A stretch of DNA of 64,000 nucleotides, from positions 372,001 through 436,000 of the forward strand of contig JBLWGC010000213.1 in assembly GCA_048772705.1 (NCBI GenBank), in the 5' to 3' direction. Under the pieces are notes generated by a model, which did not search any database, was not told the DNA's origin, and saw nothing but the letters and a program-made list of their open reading frames with translations. Positions 54,187 through 64,000 of this stretch are shown one piece after another. Position 1 is the stretch's first letter. Each line of letters opens with the position of its first letter. This DNA is from Leidyana gryllorum EB-2025a. Taxonomy: Eukaryota; Apicomplexa. A program made the position numbers and the translations under genes.

Positions 54187-57130
54187 TCACACAACGGCGA
54201 AATGGCGTTTGAATCCTTGATGCTCTTGCGACAAGGCAGCCTGGCCAGCCGGATGTCGGTGAGACCACTAATACGTACCTTTTCTCTCTGATCGAGAAGA
54301 AGAATGATTGTTCCTACTGTTGCGAGACACACGCAGGTGATCTGAGAAACATTTCTGCTCTGAGCCGGACATGTCTGTACGTACCACTACTATTGCGACG
54401 ACTTGCCGACCCGGATGCACTGAAAGGGTCAATGTCCACGCCCGATGATTCCAGCGCGGATTGCTAGGAATCATGGTGATCTCACTGTTAGGTAGCAAAG
54501 CTATCCAACGGCGTGCGAAGAGGACCAGAGGATTTGCACTGATCGGACTTGTGGGCATCCAGTAGTCTGCAGTTAATTTTCGTCCAGCCACAGCCCCCGT
54601 GTGAGCGTTGTTGTTTGTTGTCAAATTCGCACTCTCGCACTTCGGAGCGATATTGGTCACGTAGGGCAGACCAACAAAGAAGGACTCTATGTATGAGCTT
54701 GACTGACCCAACCTGTGCCGAGTTGTGTATACTTAGTTGTGCAGCCGCCTGTCTTACCCGATGAAAGTGGATTGTGGATTGAGCGCTCCATATACACCTC
54801 GCGGACTAGGGAGAGATCGACGAACTGGATACTTAATACCATCCAATCCAGTCACAGTGAGAGCAAAGGTAGTGCCAGGCAAGGCTTGACCATATCTAGC
54901 CGCGTTGGGTTCTCGACACGACTCATCTACAGAATTGAGAGCAGTCGCGGCAATGAAGAAGTTCGTATCGGCCACAGTGGAGAATGAAAAGGCCGACAGA
55001 TTGGAATCTGTAAGTTGTATTGATCTGCACATGTTCGAACCTTACCGGCGTGGCGGAACAGATGTACCATCGATTCGTTCTTATCGCTGGTCCCAAAGGC
55101 CAAGAAGTTCAGAGTGCCCTGAAGAGCGCTAAAGGATGTTGAAAGGGGCTACTCACGGGCTGGAACCAATCTTCTACGAAGCCTCCAGCGTACAACGTCG
55201 AGTTGCTTGCCTTAATACTCGTTGCGGCCTCGAAACGACGAGCTTTGCTCGGATCTCGCGACACTCTGTTTCGGCCCAATAATCTATCAGCAATTTGTTG
55301 GAATATTGCTCTACAGGCTCGGTATATTGAGTAAGTAGTCTCTTTGATGTTTTCGACGGCGTTTAGCTCTGCCGACCAATTAGTCAGATCTAATTGGAAA
55401 GTAAGGCCTTCCGAGTAATGCCATGTCCTTTCCCCCACAGGCAGCGTATTTCGCAGGAGTCTGAAGGATGTTGCCGCTGTTGCAGTCTCATTGACGAGAA
55501 CCACAAGGTCTAGGAATCCATCTCGATCGATGTCAGCCGGTCGCAGAGTGGTCGGGTATCCCGGAAGGCTGGCTAGGCGCACACTACCTTCCTCATTGGT
55601 GAATCGGATATCTGACACACTGACTCCTAGCCGACGCATACCTTCGTCAATTCCACCAAAGACGAATGGGGCTGACGTGCATACATTGTCATTCTCTCGG
55701 CAGATCGGATTTTGTAACGGTGGTGACAGATGCGTTGAGGTACAGAGTGGCGGTTGAAAGAGCTTGAACAAGAAGACCCTCTCGGAGCCCGCACAGAGAG
55801 TCGACCTCCCGCTAGCGCCCTCAGCCTCAGGGACCGGATCGCATGCCAACACCACCAGATCACTGGCTCCATTGTTACTGAAATCATCTAAGGCGATCGC
55901 CTGAGTACCTGTGGTAATGCGTTCGTGCCGGTCAGGGACTGCGACAACGCCGCCTCACCTTCGGGCAGTAAAAAGCGTTGGCCTCGCCACTGTCGCCATT
56001 TGACGGCCGATGCTCGTTTATTGAAAGGGGTAGGAGAGAGTTGGAAGTCAGTGAGCCAAACTTCCAGCTCATACCTTCCGATGAAGTCCGGCGACTCCAC
56101 CGCCTGGAACGCTTGTGGGACAGAAGGGCTCTATCGAGCTTACCAGCACGAGATCGGCTACACAATCGCCATCCACATCTACAGTTGTGTGCCCAGCGAT
56201 GGGTGCGATTCGCGTTGCGTCCTTGAGGGGTAAAGGTCTTGGTTGCCACCTTCTGTCTGCGTCCAAAGGTCGCTTGAAGTGAGCATCCAGCTCATGGCGC
56301 TGGAGATAGTCATCGCTTGTGGATTTATTTTGTGTCAGTTCCACTTCACCTTTACCCATCCGCTGCCAGACGCTCTTCATGAGCGACAAAATCCCCCCCT
56401 TCTCTGTGTAGTTGGCGACGGGTGGGGCTTCCAGGAAGTGTTCTAACGATTCGCTCAGCGCCAGTTTTGGTACATTGCTATAATACTCCAGATCGAGCCA
56501 CTCTCCCAAATCTGTCCACATGAGGGGGATGAAAGAGTGCTGTTGGTTGATATAGACTTTTCGCGAATCCGCTTCGTCATCGTACGTCAACAGGTCTGGC
56601 AAACCGTCACGATTAATGTCCACCATAATTGGAGGTATCGCATCCGTCTCATTGGAAGACCAGAGAAGCTTGAGCGTTTGAGGAGGCGTGTTGTTGGCAG
56701 ACACTCGATACAGTGCCAATTTGTACCCTTGTTCGCATCCGAAGACACCCAGTACAGCCATCCGATTGTCTTGTTCGAAATCTGCAGTGAGTGCACTTTG
56801 GAAGGAACATCCCGGTCCGAACTCCTTGGGAGTTTCGGCCGTTGCGTTGAGGCACACATCGTAGCGATATGAGCTCATATCGGCGCAGTACATATACACT
56901 TGAGTACGGGTCGCGTTTGTGCGGTCGAGGAAGAGGACATCGGTCACCCCATCGCCATTCAAGTCAGCGAAGCCCCCGACAGCTGCTTGGGTGCCTCGTA
57001 ACCCACCAAAAGCGCGCAAAGGATCTTCGTGGTCATCGTAGGTGTGAATCTGCTTGTTGAATAACCACCATAGGTCATCGGCAGCACCAACGACAGATAG
57101 GGTGAGAAGACCCCACCTCACCAAAAGCAT
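54187..57130 (-). CDS. ITFG1: ITFG1/TIP-like FG-GAP repeat membrane glycoprotein
   Basis: Exons 56144-57130, 55959-56103, 55157-55908, 55046-55118, 54758-55007, 54385-54712, 54279-54341 and 54187-54240, 883 residues. A signal peptide (MLLVRWGLLTLSVVGA) is followed by FG-GAP/integrin-like units with Ca-binding loops: DLNGDGVTDVLFLD, DINRDGLPDLLTYD, DVDGDCVADLVLV, DIDRDGFLDLVVL. The C-terminal part matches ITFG1: SFFVGLPYVTN, RRWIALLPNSEITMIPSNP, one transmembrane helix formed across an intron (VAIVV/ITCVCLATVGTIILLL), and a short tail EHQGFKRHFAVV analogous to AHRFHFDAM. Longer than human ITFG1 (612) because of loop inserts. Its ATG is 25 bp from the divergent p24 ATG. Confidence 0.88.
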
Positions 57131-57155
57131 TGACGTCTCCCCTCAAAACTTTGGA
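57131..57155. promoter_or_regulatory. 25-bp gap between divergent start codons
   Basis: Only 25 bp (GACGTCTCCCCTCAAAACTTTGG region) separate the ITFG1-like ATG (57128-57130, minus) from the p24 ATG (57156, plus). Both proteins start with hydrophobic signal-like sequence, which supports both ATGs. Contains a GACGTC palindrome (CRE/ACGT core). Confidence 0.4.
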
Positions 57156-58085
57156 ATGGTCTCTCTCTCTCTACTCTTGGGGTTGATAGCAACTCTACGA
57201 GGGTCCGCAGGTCTGAGAACAGTCCTAGCAGGAGGAGAAGAAGGTACATGAGTGAATTAATTGATTGTATTGCCAACGTTCTATTCTGATAGAATGTATA
57301 GTAATCAGGAGCCACCCGCAAGCCGAAGTCATCCTGAATTATGAGGTGTTTCCCGACGAGGCCAAAGTCCGCGTCAATGTTGGCAAGGGTGATAATCTGC
57401 TGTCCCCACACAACGCCCGGAAGTAGGGTTGAAACACTTGAGTCGCAAAGTCATCCCCGATTAGAGCGCAACGAGTTCGGACCCTCCCAGCGATGCGATT
57501 GAACAGTTTGAATCTGACATCGGAAGTCGGTGGTGAGCAGACACTCGAGTGTGGAGTAATCACATTGGGCTTGCGACCCCAGCTCAGGGAGAAACTCACT
57601 TCCAAGCGTGTTTTACAAATGCTCACAGAAATCAGGCGATCGAAATGATGTTCAGCGTCCGGTGAGTTCAATGCTAATACGGTTTGGTATAAACAAAGCT
57701 CTTCAGAGCCGACACATTTGAATTACTCCATGATGTCGCTACTCGCGGTGAGTTGGTAGTTTTAGGAGGAAGGCGGCGGACAATGCTTTATTGTCTTAGA
57801 ACATGCAAGAGGTCTGCTTGAGGCCATCGCCGACCTGTCCCAAGCGACCAAAGGGCTATTGGATCAGCAAGACTTCACAGTCGCTCGTCAACTGTCACAC
57901 CAAGAAGGTGAGTTTAGTACCTAAGCATGCTAAACACCAAGCCCGAGGGCATTGCAGTGTTGGAAGGAACACACCACCGGATTTTGCGATGGACGGTAAT
58001 CCAAGCCGGGTTCCTGATTCTCCTGGCGTTTGCCCAGATTTATTACATTAAGGGGCTGTTCCGAGCTTCCAAGACTATTCTTTGA
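57156..58085 (+). CDS. p24/EMP24 family cargo receptor (GOLD domain)
   Basis: Exons 57156-57243, 57293-57422, 57491-57532, 57557-57661, 57707-57747, 57800-57907 and 57958-58085, 213 residues. Signal peptide, GOLD domain (ECIVIRSHPQAEVILNYEVF, QGETHFQACFTNAHRN), coiled-coil (HARGLLEAIADLSQATKGLL) and a C-terminal helix with the typical RILRWTVIQAGFLILLAFAQIYYIKGLF end. p24 proteins cycle in COPI/COPII vesicles; the tail here lacks an obvious KKXX. An in-frame TGA at 57534-57536 is removed only if a 24-nt intron (57533-57556) is spliced. The stop TGA (58083-58085) abuts the stop of the convergent gene. Confidence 0.8.
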
Positions 58086-58995
58086 TCAGGATGCAGTGTT
58101 TGCGCACTGCCGATCCTTGCGCCTTGATCGATCGTTCAAGAGTTTCTGGAGGGGGGGATTGGTTTATGATGATTCCGCTGGCGCGAGAATGCTTACCTCT
58201 CTGCAACGCCGCACTTCCGCTTCATAAGCTTCAGCATTCTCGGCATTGTCTCCACACACGTTCTTCAACGTCTCAATGATCTATATACAAGTCACGCTCC
58301 TATGTAGTTGTGCGCGCCCGCTCACTCACCTTATGTGACAGTGTCCTCAATGCACCCAACTGTATAGTTGTACTGGCAGCTCGTAATGTCTGTAATTCCT
58401 TGGTAACCCCGAGATCCGCAAAGTCGAAGGTGCGCACGTTCAGCAGGTTCTCAATGCTAACGGAAGACTCAGCATTGAGCGAGCCGCCGCGCGCATAGGT
58501 AAAAGCAGCGCCCAATATCTTGGAGAACCAGGGTCGCGTCTTCTCATTGACCCTCGCCATGAGCGCTTGTGGCGAAACCACATGGCAATAGAGGTACATC
58601 GTGTGCAAGGCACTGAAAGATGCCTCGAAACGCTTTATATCAGAGGCGCCGCGTCGTGCAACGTAGCACAAGTGAGTCAGCAGATTATCGAACATACTTC
58701 TGTCCTGTATTTGCTCAACACTTCTGCGGTTGACTTGAGTCTTGGGGGTCAAAACAGGAAGTCCGACCGAGGGAACATCCTCTGGAGATTCCAGAGGGAG
58801 GAATGCGGCAGTTAGTTTCTCCATCTCCTGACGCAATTCTGCTCCCTCTTCCATCTCAGCATCGTCAATCGCGTTAGGCTCATCACTCTCAGCACCCCAG
58901 TCGGAAAAAGAGAAGCTGTCCTCTTCATCTCCTGACGTCCCGCTGCTGCCCTCCTTCTGAGAACCTGCCTCTATTTCCCATTGCTCCGGTTCCAT
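58086..58995 (-). CDS. unrecognised 269-residue protein, possibly a myosin tail
   Basis: Exons 58330-58995, 58197-58280 and 58086-58145. An acidic disordered N-terminus (EGSSGTSGDEEDSFSF) is followed by a helical region of about 170 residues (MFDNLLTHLCYVARRG, LMARVNEKTRPWFSKILG, TKELQTLRAASTTIQLGAL). No family recognised. The first ATG lies 71 nt inside the 3' end of the upstream myosin ORF on the same strand but in another frame. An intron with donor GTGGGA and acceptor CAATAG would instead splice the myosin directly onto this frame, so this may be the myosin's cargo-binding tail. Confidence 0.55.
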
Positions 58996-61672
58996 GATGA
59001 CGCAATTTTTTTTTCCGGCTATTGAAATGTGGTAAGGGCTCAAGGGGCACTCGGTGACAGAGGTCAGTACTCGAACCAAAGTTCCCACCCTGATGCATTG
59101 ACAAAGAGTCTGAGCCGCCACCAACCTCGTTCAAAGGAGGCAACCGCCGGCTGGCATATTCATGAGCACGCCCGATACTCGCGAGCAGAGGCCGCTCTTT
59201 CTCTATCTTGTTAGTGTATCCATGCGGGTTTCTACGCCGTGGTGGGGCATTGGAGACGCTCGGAGGGCTGCAAATCGAGATAGTTTTCTGAGTGGTATGA
59301 TGGTGTCGGGAACCCGATGATCTAGTGGGTGGAGGCTGATCAACTACAACCTCCTCTGACGATGTCACAGCACTCTCATGATTCGAGTGACCGTTATTAC
59401 TCGTGTCAATGGTGGCCCCTGGCGAACGCACTCTCCTCAGTCTCAGCAACTGGAGACGCGCTTTAACAATGAGAATCCCTCGCTCGAGAACACACACGCG
59501 TTTCCGCACTCGCCAACCACGCCACCAGGCCTGCACTCGTTTCGCCATTCGTACCCGTCTTGCGTACGCGTAGAGCTCCAGAACCCGGTTGCAGAAGAAC
59601 GCAGCGTCAAACGCTTTCCGGACCGCAACGTAGGGAGATTTGGACTCTAAGTAGTCTTTGAAAACCTTCTCGTCCCACTTCTCAGCCACAATGGCGGGCA
59701 AATCAGTCACTTCGCCCCGAAGCTCCGCACGAAAGAAGGCGTGGGTGATCCCGATACGGTAATGTGCAGGATTCACTTGTGCTACTTGCAAGGCAGCTGA
59801 GACAATTTTGCTCATCGGCGTCGAGGGCGAAACCACCTTGTTCCATACATCATCTCCAAGGCGACTCCGAATGCTTTGCTGTAGATCCCGCAACCCAATC
59901 CGGCACGGATAGCCGCTCGTCATGCACTGGAGCACCTGGAAAATTCCTCCCGCGACCAGCTGTCGCTCAACAAACTTGTTGTCAAAAGTCGGATCCAACA
60001 AACCTGCGTTCGGTTTCAAGCAGCGCACGAATATGGTGGGGTGATCTCCGCTCAAAGAGTCTATCAATCGTGCCACTGACGCCGTATAGGTTGCGGCCAG
60101 GGAGGGCGGCTTTTGGGACTTGACCAATCCTCCTGGTGGGCGAGGGAGTGCCGTAGCTCGCAGGATGTCATACGTATGGGCTGGGAGATCATCTCGATTG
60201 CTTGCTCCGAAATCCTCAGTATTGTACTCTACCCGGCCAGCGAAGTGTGTGAAGCAAAACTTGTTTCTTGGCACCAAGAGAGGGGTGTTGGTCTCTTGTC
60301 TCGCCAGAGCCACAAAGGCTGCAGCGCGATCTTTCACGGCTCCAGGTTGATAACTACTGTCGTGCAGAGACCTAAATATCTTCTCCAAGCAGCGTATCCG
60401 CAGCAATCCTTCATCCTCCAATCGAGCGGCAGCCACCTTGAGGTCACTGACCAACCCACTCTCCAAGACACCCTCAGTTGTGTACTGATCCACCTCTCGC
60501 AGAAGCAGTGCTTGGATGAACAGGTACTGAAGCCTCTCGTTGGCATAATTTATGCACAATTGCTCCAGCCCATTGGTGGAGAGAGCCTCGAAGCCGTAAA
60601 TGTCAAGAATTTGCACTTCGTGGTCGCCACCGTTTCTAAGAACCTGGGTGAGTTGGTTCACCACGTAGTCGAACAGATTCTGGTAGACCACCCGCATCAG
60701 TATACTGCGATTGCGATCGGCTTCCATCTCGTCCATCTGACGTTTGGTTTCGCAAACGGGAACACTCTGCAGAATGTCTTTCAAATCCTCCAACCCTACT
60801 TCCCAGGCGTCGCGAATGGTCTCCAGATGTCGAGTGCAGGACTCGACGAACTGGAGCTCGCCGTTGGGCGCCCGGGTGAACTCGATTTCCCCCAAAGCCA
60901 AAAGAGACAGCAGTGTACGCTGCACCAGGTCGACCGAGATGCCACATCCCACTAGTGCGTCTTTGACGATGTCGAATGGGAACAGTGTGACTACATCAGA
61001 ACCACCTTGGGTCAAACAGCGCCATTTTGAGGCCTCAGCGCCAGCAATGGAGTATAAGATATGGAAGTTCTGCTCTTCACGCGCTTGATGTGATACCCGA
61101 CCCCTTCCCAAAAGATAAGTTTGGAGGCTCGCGCCCAGCAAGTTGAGCTTCCCATTCTGGGATGACTTGTGATACTGCAGAGCGAAGAGTTTGCCGAATC
61201 GAGATGAGTTTGGATTGTTGGTGGTTCGGGCATTTCCGAAAGCCTCGAGAATGACGTTGCTATGCTCAATGATTTTCAAAAGCTGCGAGCTCACATCAGC
61301 ACTCCCTTGAACTTGCTGTCGATGAGCCCAAGTGAGATACTCTGAAATCAGCCTCGCACTTTCTGTCTTTCCCGAACCGGAATCGCCCGACAGCACAGCA
61401 ACGGATCTGGTCGCCCGCGGTAGGCCGACCAAGGCGGTTCGGAGCAACTCTGCGACTCCAAAGATATGGGGGCTATCGGCCAGTTGACGACGGCCTATGT
61501 ATTTGCTTTTCCACTCATCTCCGTAAATTGGCACAGGCGTCCACGGATTGATCGCCACCAACAATGTACCAACCCAGGTATAGATGTGTGACTCTTCATA
61601 CCGTTTCCGAAGATTCTCGGTGACCCCGTCCACGCTGAGTTGAGCGAGGAGGGTACAGTTGGGAACCCCCAT
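58925..61672 (-). CDS. divergent myosin heavy chain (compact motor head, one IQ motif)
   Basis: One intronless frame of 915 codons. Motor hallmarks: P-loop GDSGSGKTES (about residue 97), switch I NNPNSSRFGK, switch II DIYGFEAL, and the actin-binding/relay region FVRCLKPN. A single IQ-like helix (RVQAWWRGWRVRKRV) follows the converter, then a Ser/Pro/His-rich basic tail. The N-terminal SH3-like domain of conventional myosins is missing: the protein starts about 15 residues before LSVDGVTENLRKRY. Such short-headed, short-tailed myosins are typical of alveolate class XIV-related motors, which drive gliding or cell shaping at the pellicle; class assignment is inference. The end may be different if the splice to the next ORF is used. 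Confidence 0.9.
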   Translation of the reverse strand: MGVPNCTLLAQLSVDGVTENLRKRYEESHIYTWVGTLLVAINPWTPVPIYGDEWKSKYIGRRQLADSPHIFGVAELLRTALVGLPRATRSVAVLSGDSGSGKTESARLISEYLTWAHRQQVQGSADVSSQLLKIIEHSNVILEAFGNARTTNNPNSSRFGKLFALQYHKSSQNGKLNLLGASLQTYLLGRGRVSHQAREEQNFHILYSIAGAEASKWRCLTQGGSDVVTLFPFDIVKDALVGCGISVDLVQRTLLSLLALGEIEFTRAPNGELQFVESCTRHLETIRDAWEVGLEDLKDILQSVPVCETKRQMDEMEADRNRSILMRVVYQNLFDYVVNQLTQVLRNGGDHEVQILDIYGFEALSTNGLEQLCINYANERLQYLFIQALLLREVDQYTTEGVLESGLVSDLKVAAARLEDEGLLRIRCLEKIFRSLHDSSYQPGAVKDRAAAFVALARQETNTPLLVPRNKFCFTHFAGRVEYNTEDFGASNRDDLPAHTYDILRATALPRPPGGLVKSQKPPSLAATYTASVARLIDSLSGDHPTIFVRCLKPNAGLLDPTFDNKFVERQLVAGGIFQVLQCMTSGYPCRIGLRDLQQSIRSRLGDDVWNKVVSPSTPMSKIVSAALQVAQVNPAHYRIGITHAFFRAELRGEVTDLPAIVAEKWDEKVFKDYLESKSPYVAVRKAFDAAFFCNRVLELYAYARRVRMAKRVQAWWRGWRVRKRVCVLERGILIVKARLQLLRLRRVRSPGATIDTSNNGHSNHESAVTSSEEVVVDQPPPTRSSGSRHHHTTQKTISICSPPSVSNAPPRRRNPHGYTNKIEKERPLLASIGRAHEYASRRLPPLNEVGGGSDSLSMHQGGNFGSSTDLCHRVPLEPLPHFNSRKKKLRHHGTGAMGNRGRFSEGGQQRDVRR

Positions 61673-61750
61673 TTCTCACCAGGGTGCAACCTTCCATGCA
61701 CCTCATGGTATGTGGGCGTAGCACGATTTTTTTTTATCTCGTGGACCCTG

Positions 61751-64000
61751 ATGTTGGGGACCCTGGGCGACTGGATTCCGACCAATAAAGCAGTAACCGT
61801 AGAACAAGAGCGTACGAAAAGGTCCATATCTGCACTGGGGGATGACTCTAGCGACGAGGACATGCCAAAACATCGCCTCAAGAGGCTAAGGGCTGATACC
61901 GCCTCGTCTCCGGAGCCTGTGCAAGAACAGCGTCCAGGTCCCCCGCCAGGCTCACAGAGCTCCTCCCGCGCGCCTTCGGTAATTGCCGAAGACGAAGAGG
62001 CTGAAGAAGGACCCGACAGGACGGGAGAGAGTGACTATTTGGAGTTCCGTCGGGTCACAGAGAACATCAAATCGATTTTGGTAGACTCCCTGGGAGGCAC
62101 TACAGACGAAGAGCAGCGTGCTATTGTTGAGAGTCAGATCCAAAGAGGGCGATGTTCCTTTATGCGATCCTACGCCCCTCCAGAGGACATTCTGAAAGAC
62201 AATCCCAGCTTGAAGCCATATCAAGTGAGTACATTGGGCATCGTTTAGTCGTAGATTCACCATTCCTTGCAGGTGGCGGCCGTCCATTGGATGCTGACAT
62301 TGTATGAGAACGAGTTGAATGGACTGGTTGCAGATGATATGGGGTTAGGGAAGACAGCGGAGAGCATATGTTTCTTGAAACGTCTTTTCGCTGATCAACG
62401 ATTGGATTATCCCATCGTTGTGGCTTGCCCAACCACTCTGTTGGATAATTGGTGCGCCGAGTTCCGTAAATGGGCCCCGAGAATCAAAGTGCTCAAATAT
62501 CACGGGTCCCAGAACGAGCGACGCGCACTGTGGGTGAAGTTTGCCACTGGTTTCTACAGCGAAGAGATGGAGAGTGACGGGTCTGGTAGTATAACCGGCG
62601 ACGAAGAGGAGCGCGAAATTGTTGCTGATGATTCATTGGAGAAGGAAGAAGCCGATCAGGAAGACGATAACAAGGATGAGGAGACGGGTAGCACTCTGCT
62701 TCCCAAAGAAGGGGACAGCAATGTCGAGGGGGGCGGCGGTGCGGCGCCTCTCGATCCCGTTGACGGGGAAACGGTCCCATATGAGCTCCCCCGCAAAGGC
62801 GACTGTGCTTATCACGTGATCGTGACCACTCATCAGACCCTGGCGAACCCGTTTGATCGACAGTTCTTTTTCAAGACGCGATCATTCAGTTACTTGGTGG
62901 TCGACGAGGCTCACTCATTGAAGAATTCGGCGAGTCAACGGTACAAGAAGATGAACAAATCGTTGAACGCTGTGAACCGTCTACTGCTCACTGGCTCTCC
63001 TGTCCAAAATCAGATCTCTGAGCTGAAAAATCTCCTCTACTTCCTGAACCCCTATCGGAAGGCAACTTTCGACATCAATGCTGCGCTCGGGTACCACACA
63101 CGCGTCTGGCGTCGTGCAGTTCAGGAAGGTGATGAGGCGACACAACGAGCGTCGGTGGAGTCGACTCAAACTGCGCTCAACACGAGCGGCACCACGACGA
63201 GTGTCGAGCCCCCTGCTCCAAGTGGCTCAGCGAATAAAAAGGGTAGCACCACAGACCCTGAGGTTGTGTTCTACCAACAGCTCTTGGCACCATTGATTCT
63301 TCGACGTCTGAAGGTTGAAGTCATTGACAATTTCCCAAAGAAGACCAACAAGATTGAGTTGTGTGATATGGAACCAGTTCAACAGGAGATGTACCGGGCG
63401 GAGTTACTGGCTGCCAAACCGATGTTGGCGAACGTCACTCCGAGCGGTAGACGACGTCGTCCACCGAAAAGCAAATCTCCCGAGGAGAGCACCGACACGG
63501 CTGGAGGACCGAGTACACCGACCTTCATCAAGGGACTGCTGTTTCGGCTGCGGCGCATCTGCAACCATCCTCTCTTACACGTGCGCTACTTTTCGCAGGA
63601 GAAGCGAAAAGCTTTCGCTCAATATCTGCGGCTGAACAGGGACGACTATCGTAATTTCACTCTTCAGCGGGTATTGGAGCACATATCTGATTGGTCGGAT
63701 TTCGACATTCATACAGAGTCAGCCAACTTTCTGCCAGACATGGCGGAATTTCGATTACCCGACGAGGAGTTTTTGAAGGCGTGTAAAATCAAGAGGATGT
63801 TGGAACTTCTGGATCAACTGTGTATCGAGAAACAGCAGAAGGTACTGGTCTTTTCCCAATTCACTACATTCCTGGATGTGATACAAGAGACTCTCCGTAT
63901 TCACAGACCTACGTTGCCCATGCTTCGGTAAGCAGCACCAGCTCGCAACGCTTCTTTCCAATCCCTCTGGCAGTCTGGACGGTTCAACGGCGGTGGATGA
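61751..64000 (+). CDS. SNF2-family chromatin remodeller, SMARCAD1/Fun30-like (3' end outside window)
   Basis: Exons 61751-62224, 62273-63927 and 63974 to beyond the window end. The N-terminal 150 residues are acidic and disordered. Helicase motifs: DDMGLGKT (I), VACPTTLLDNW (Ia), VVDEAHSLKN (II, DEAH), LLLTGSPVQN (III), LLFRLRRICNHPLL, VLVFSQFTTFLDV (IV) and, across the second intron, RLDGSTAVD (V). The DEAH box with LKN and the LKNLLYFLNP block resemble SMARCAD1/Fun30, which exchanges H2A variants and resects DNA ends. A large acidic insert (62570-62770) lies between motifs Ia and II and a second between III and the dimer helix. Start chosen at the first in-frame ATG. Confidence 0.87.

Noticed and set aside
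57534-57536. In-frame TGA read as a recoded codon in p24
   Set aside because: TGA acts as a normal stop in several neighbouring genes; a tiny intron explains it more simply, although this is not proven.

Overview
This window reads as nuclear DNA of a protist, most likely an alveolate. The evidence is: (i) genes split by many very short GT-AG introns (mostly 38-55 nt, some apparently 24-35 nt); (ii) an alveolin-type inner-membrane-complex protein made of repeated E/V/P/I-rich motifs (40656-41661); (iii) a Kelch-propeller protein fused to a MORC-type GHKL ATPase (18395-23291), an arrangement I know from apicomplexans; (iv) eukaryotic core genes throughout (RNA polymerase II subunits RPB2 and RPB12, TFIIE-alpha, CDC73, SmE, eIF3f, VPS52, ALG13, p24, myosin). 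TAA, TAG and TGA are all used as stops, so a ciliate code is not supported. A perkinsozoan or another early myzozoan lineage fits best, but the species cannot be read from this window.

Layout. 29-4630: tail of a membrane protein, a PEX1-like AAA ATPase (-), a tepsin-like ENTH/VHS adaptor (+) and a cyclophilin (+). 4627-13354 (-): RPB2, a DDHD phospholipase, a four-helix membrane protein and a short chorein-domain protein. 13397-16719 (+): cystathionine beta-synthase, a small membrane protein, a degenerate ARF-like GTPase. 16766-24120 (-): an NSUN5-like rRNA methyltransferase, Kelch-MORC and an EGF/TM protein. 24161-28311 (+): PNP oxidase and an unrecognised protein. 28612-32109 (-): bacterial-type ornithine decarboxylase and a multi-pass membrane protein. 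32239-37650: an AA15-like lytic polysaccharide monooxygenase (+), RPB12 (-), a disordered protein (-), a small membrane protein (+), ALG13 (-) and aspartate aminotransferase (-). 37651-45559 (+): a one-way array of VPS52, SmE, alveolin, CDC73, eIF3f and TFIIE-alpha. 45646-57130 (-): a giant unrecognised protein of about 2,600 residues and an ITFG1-like FG-GAP protein. 57156-64000: p24 (+), an unknown protein (-), myosin (-) and a SMARCAD1/Fun30-like SNF2 ATPase (+, runs off the end).

The most striking property is compaction. Stop and start codons of neighbouring genes abut with no base between them at 3897-3902 and 15090-15095. Convergent genes share or abut stop codons at 548-553, 4627-4630 and 58083-58088. 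Divergent start codons lie 6 to 42 bp apart at several places. The genes belong to unrelated pathways, so this looks like genome-wide compaction rather than functional operons, although SL trans-splicing, known in dinoflagellates and Perkinsus, would make such packing workable. Two genes too short for normal ORF calling (SmE, RPB12) were recovered by joining exons. No tRNA, rRNA, CRISPR array, transposon or attachment site was recognised.
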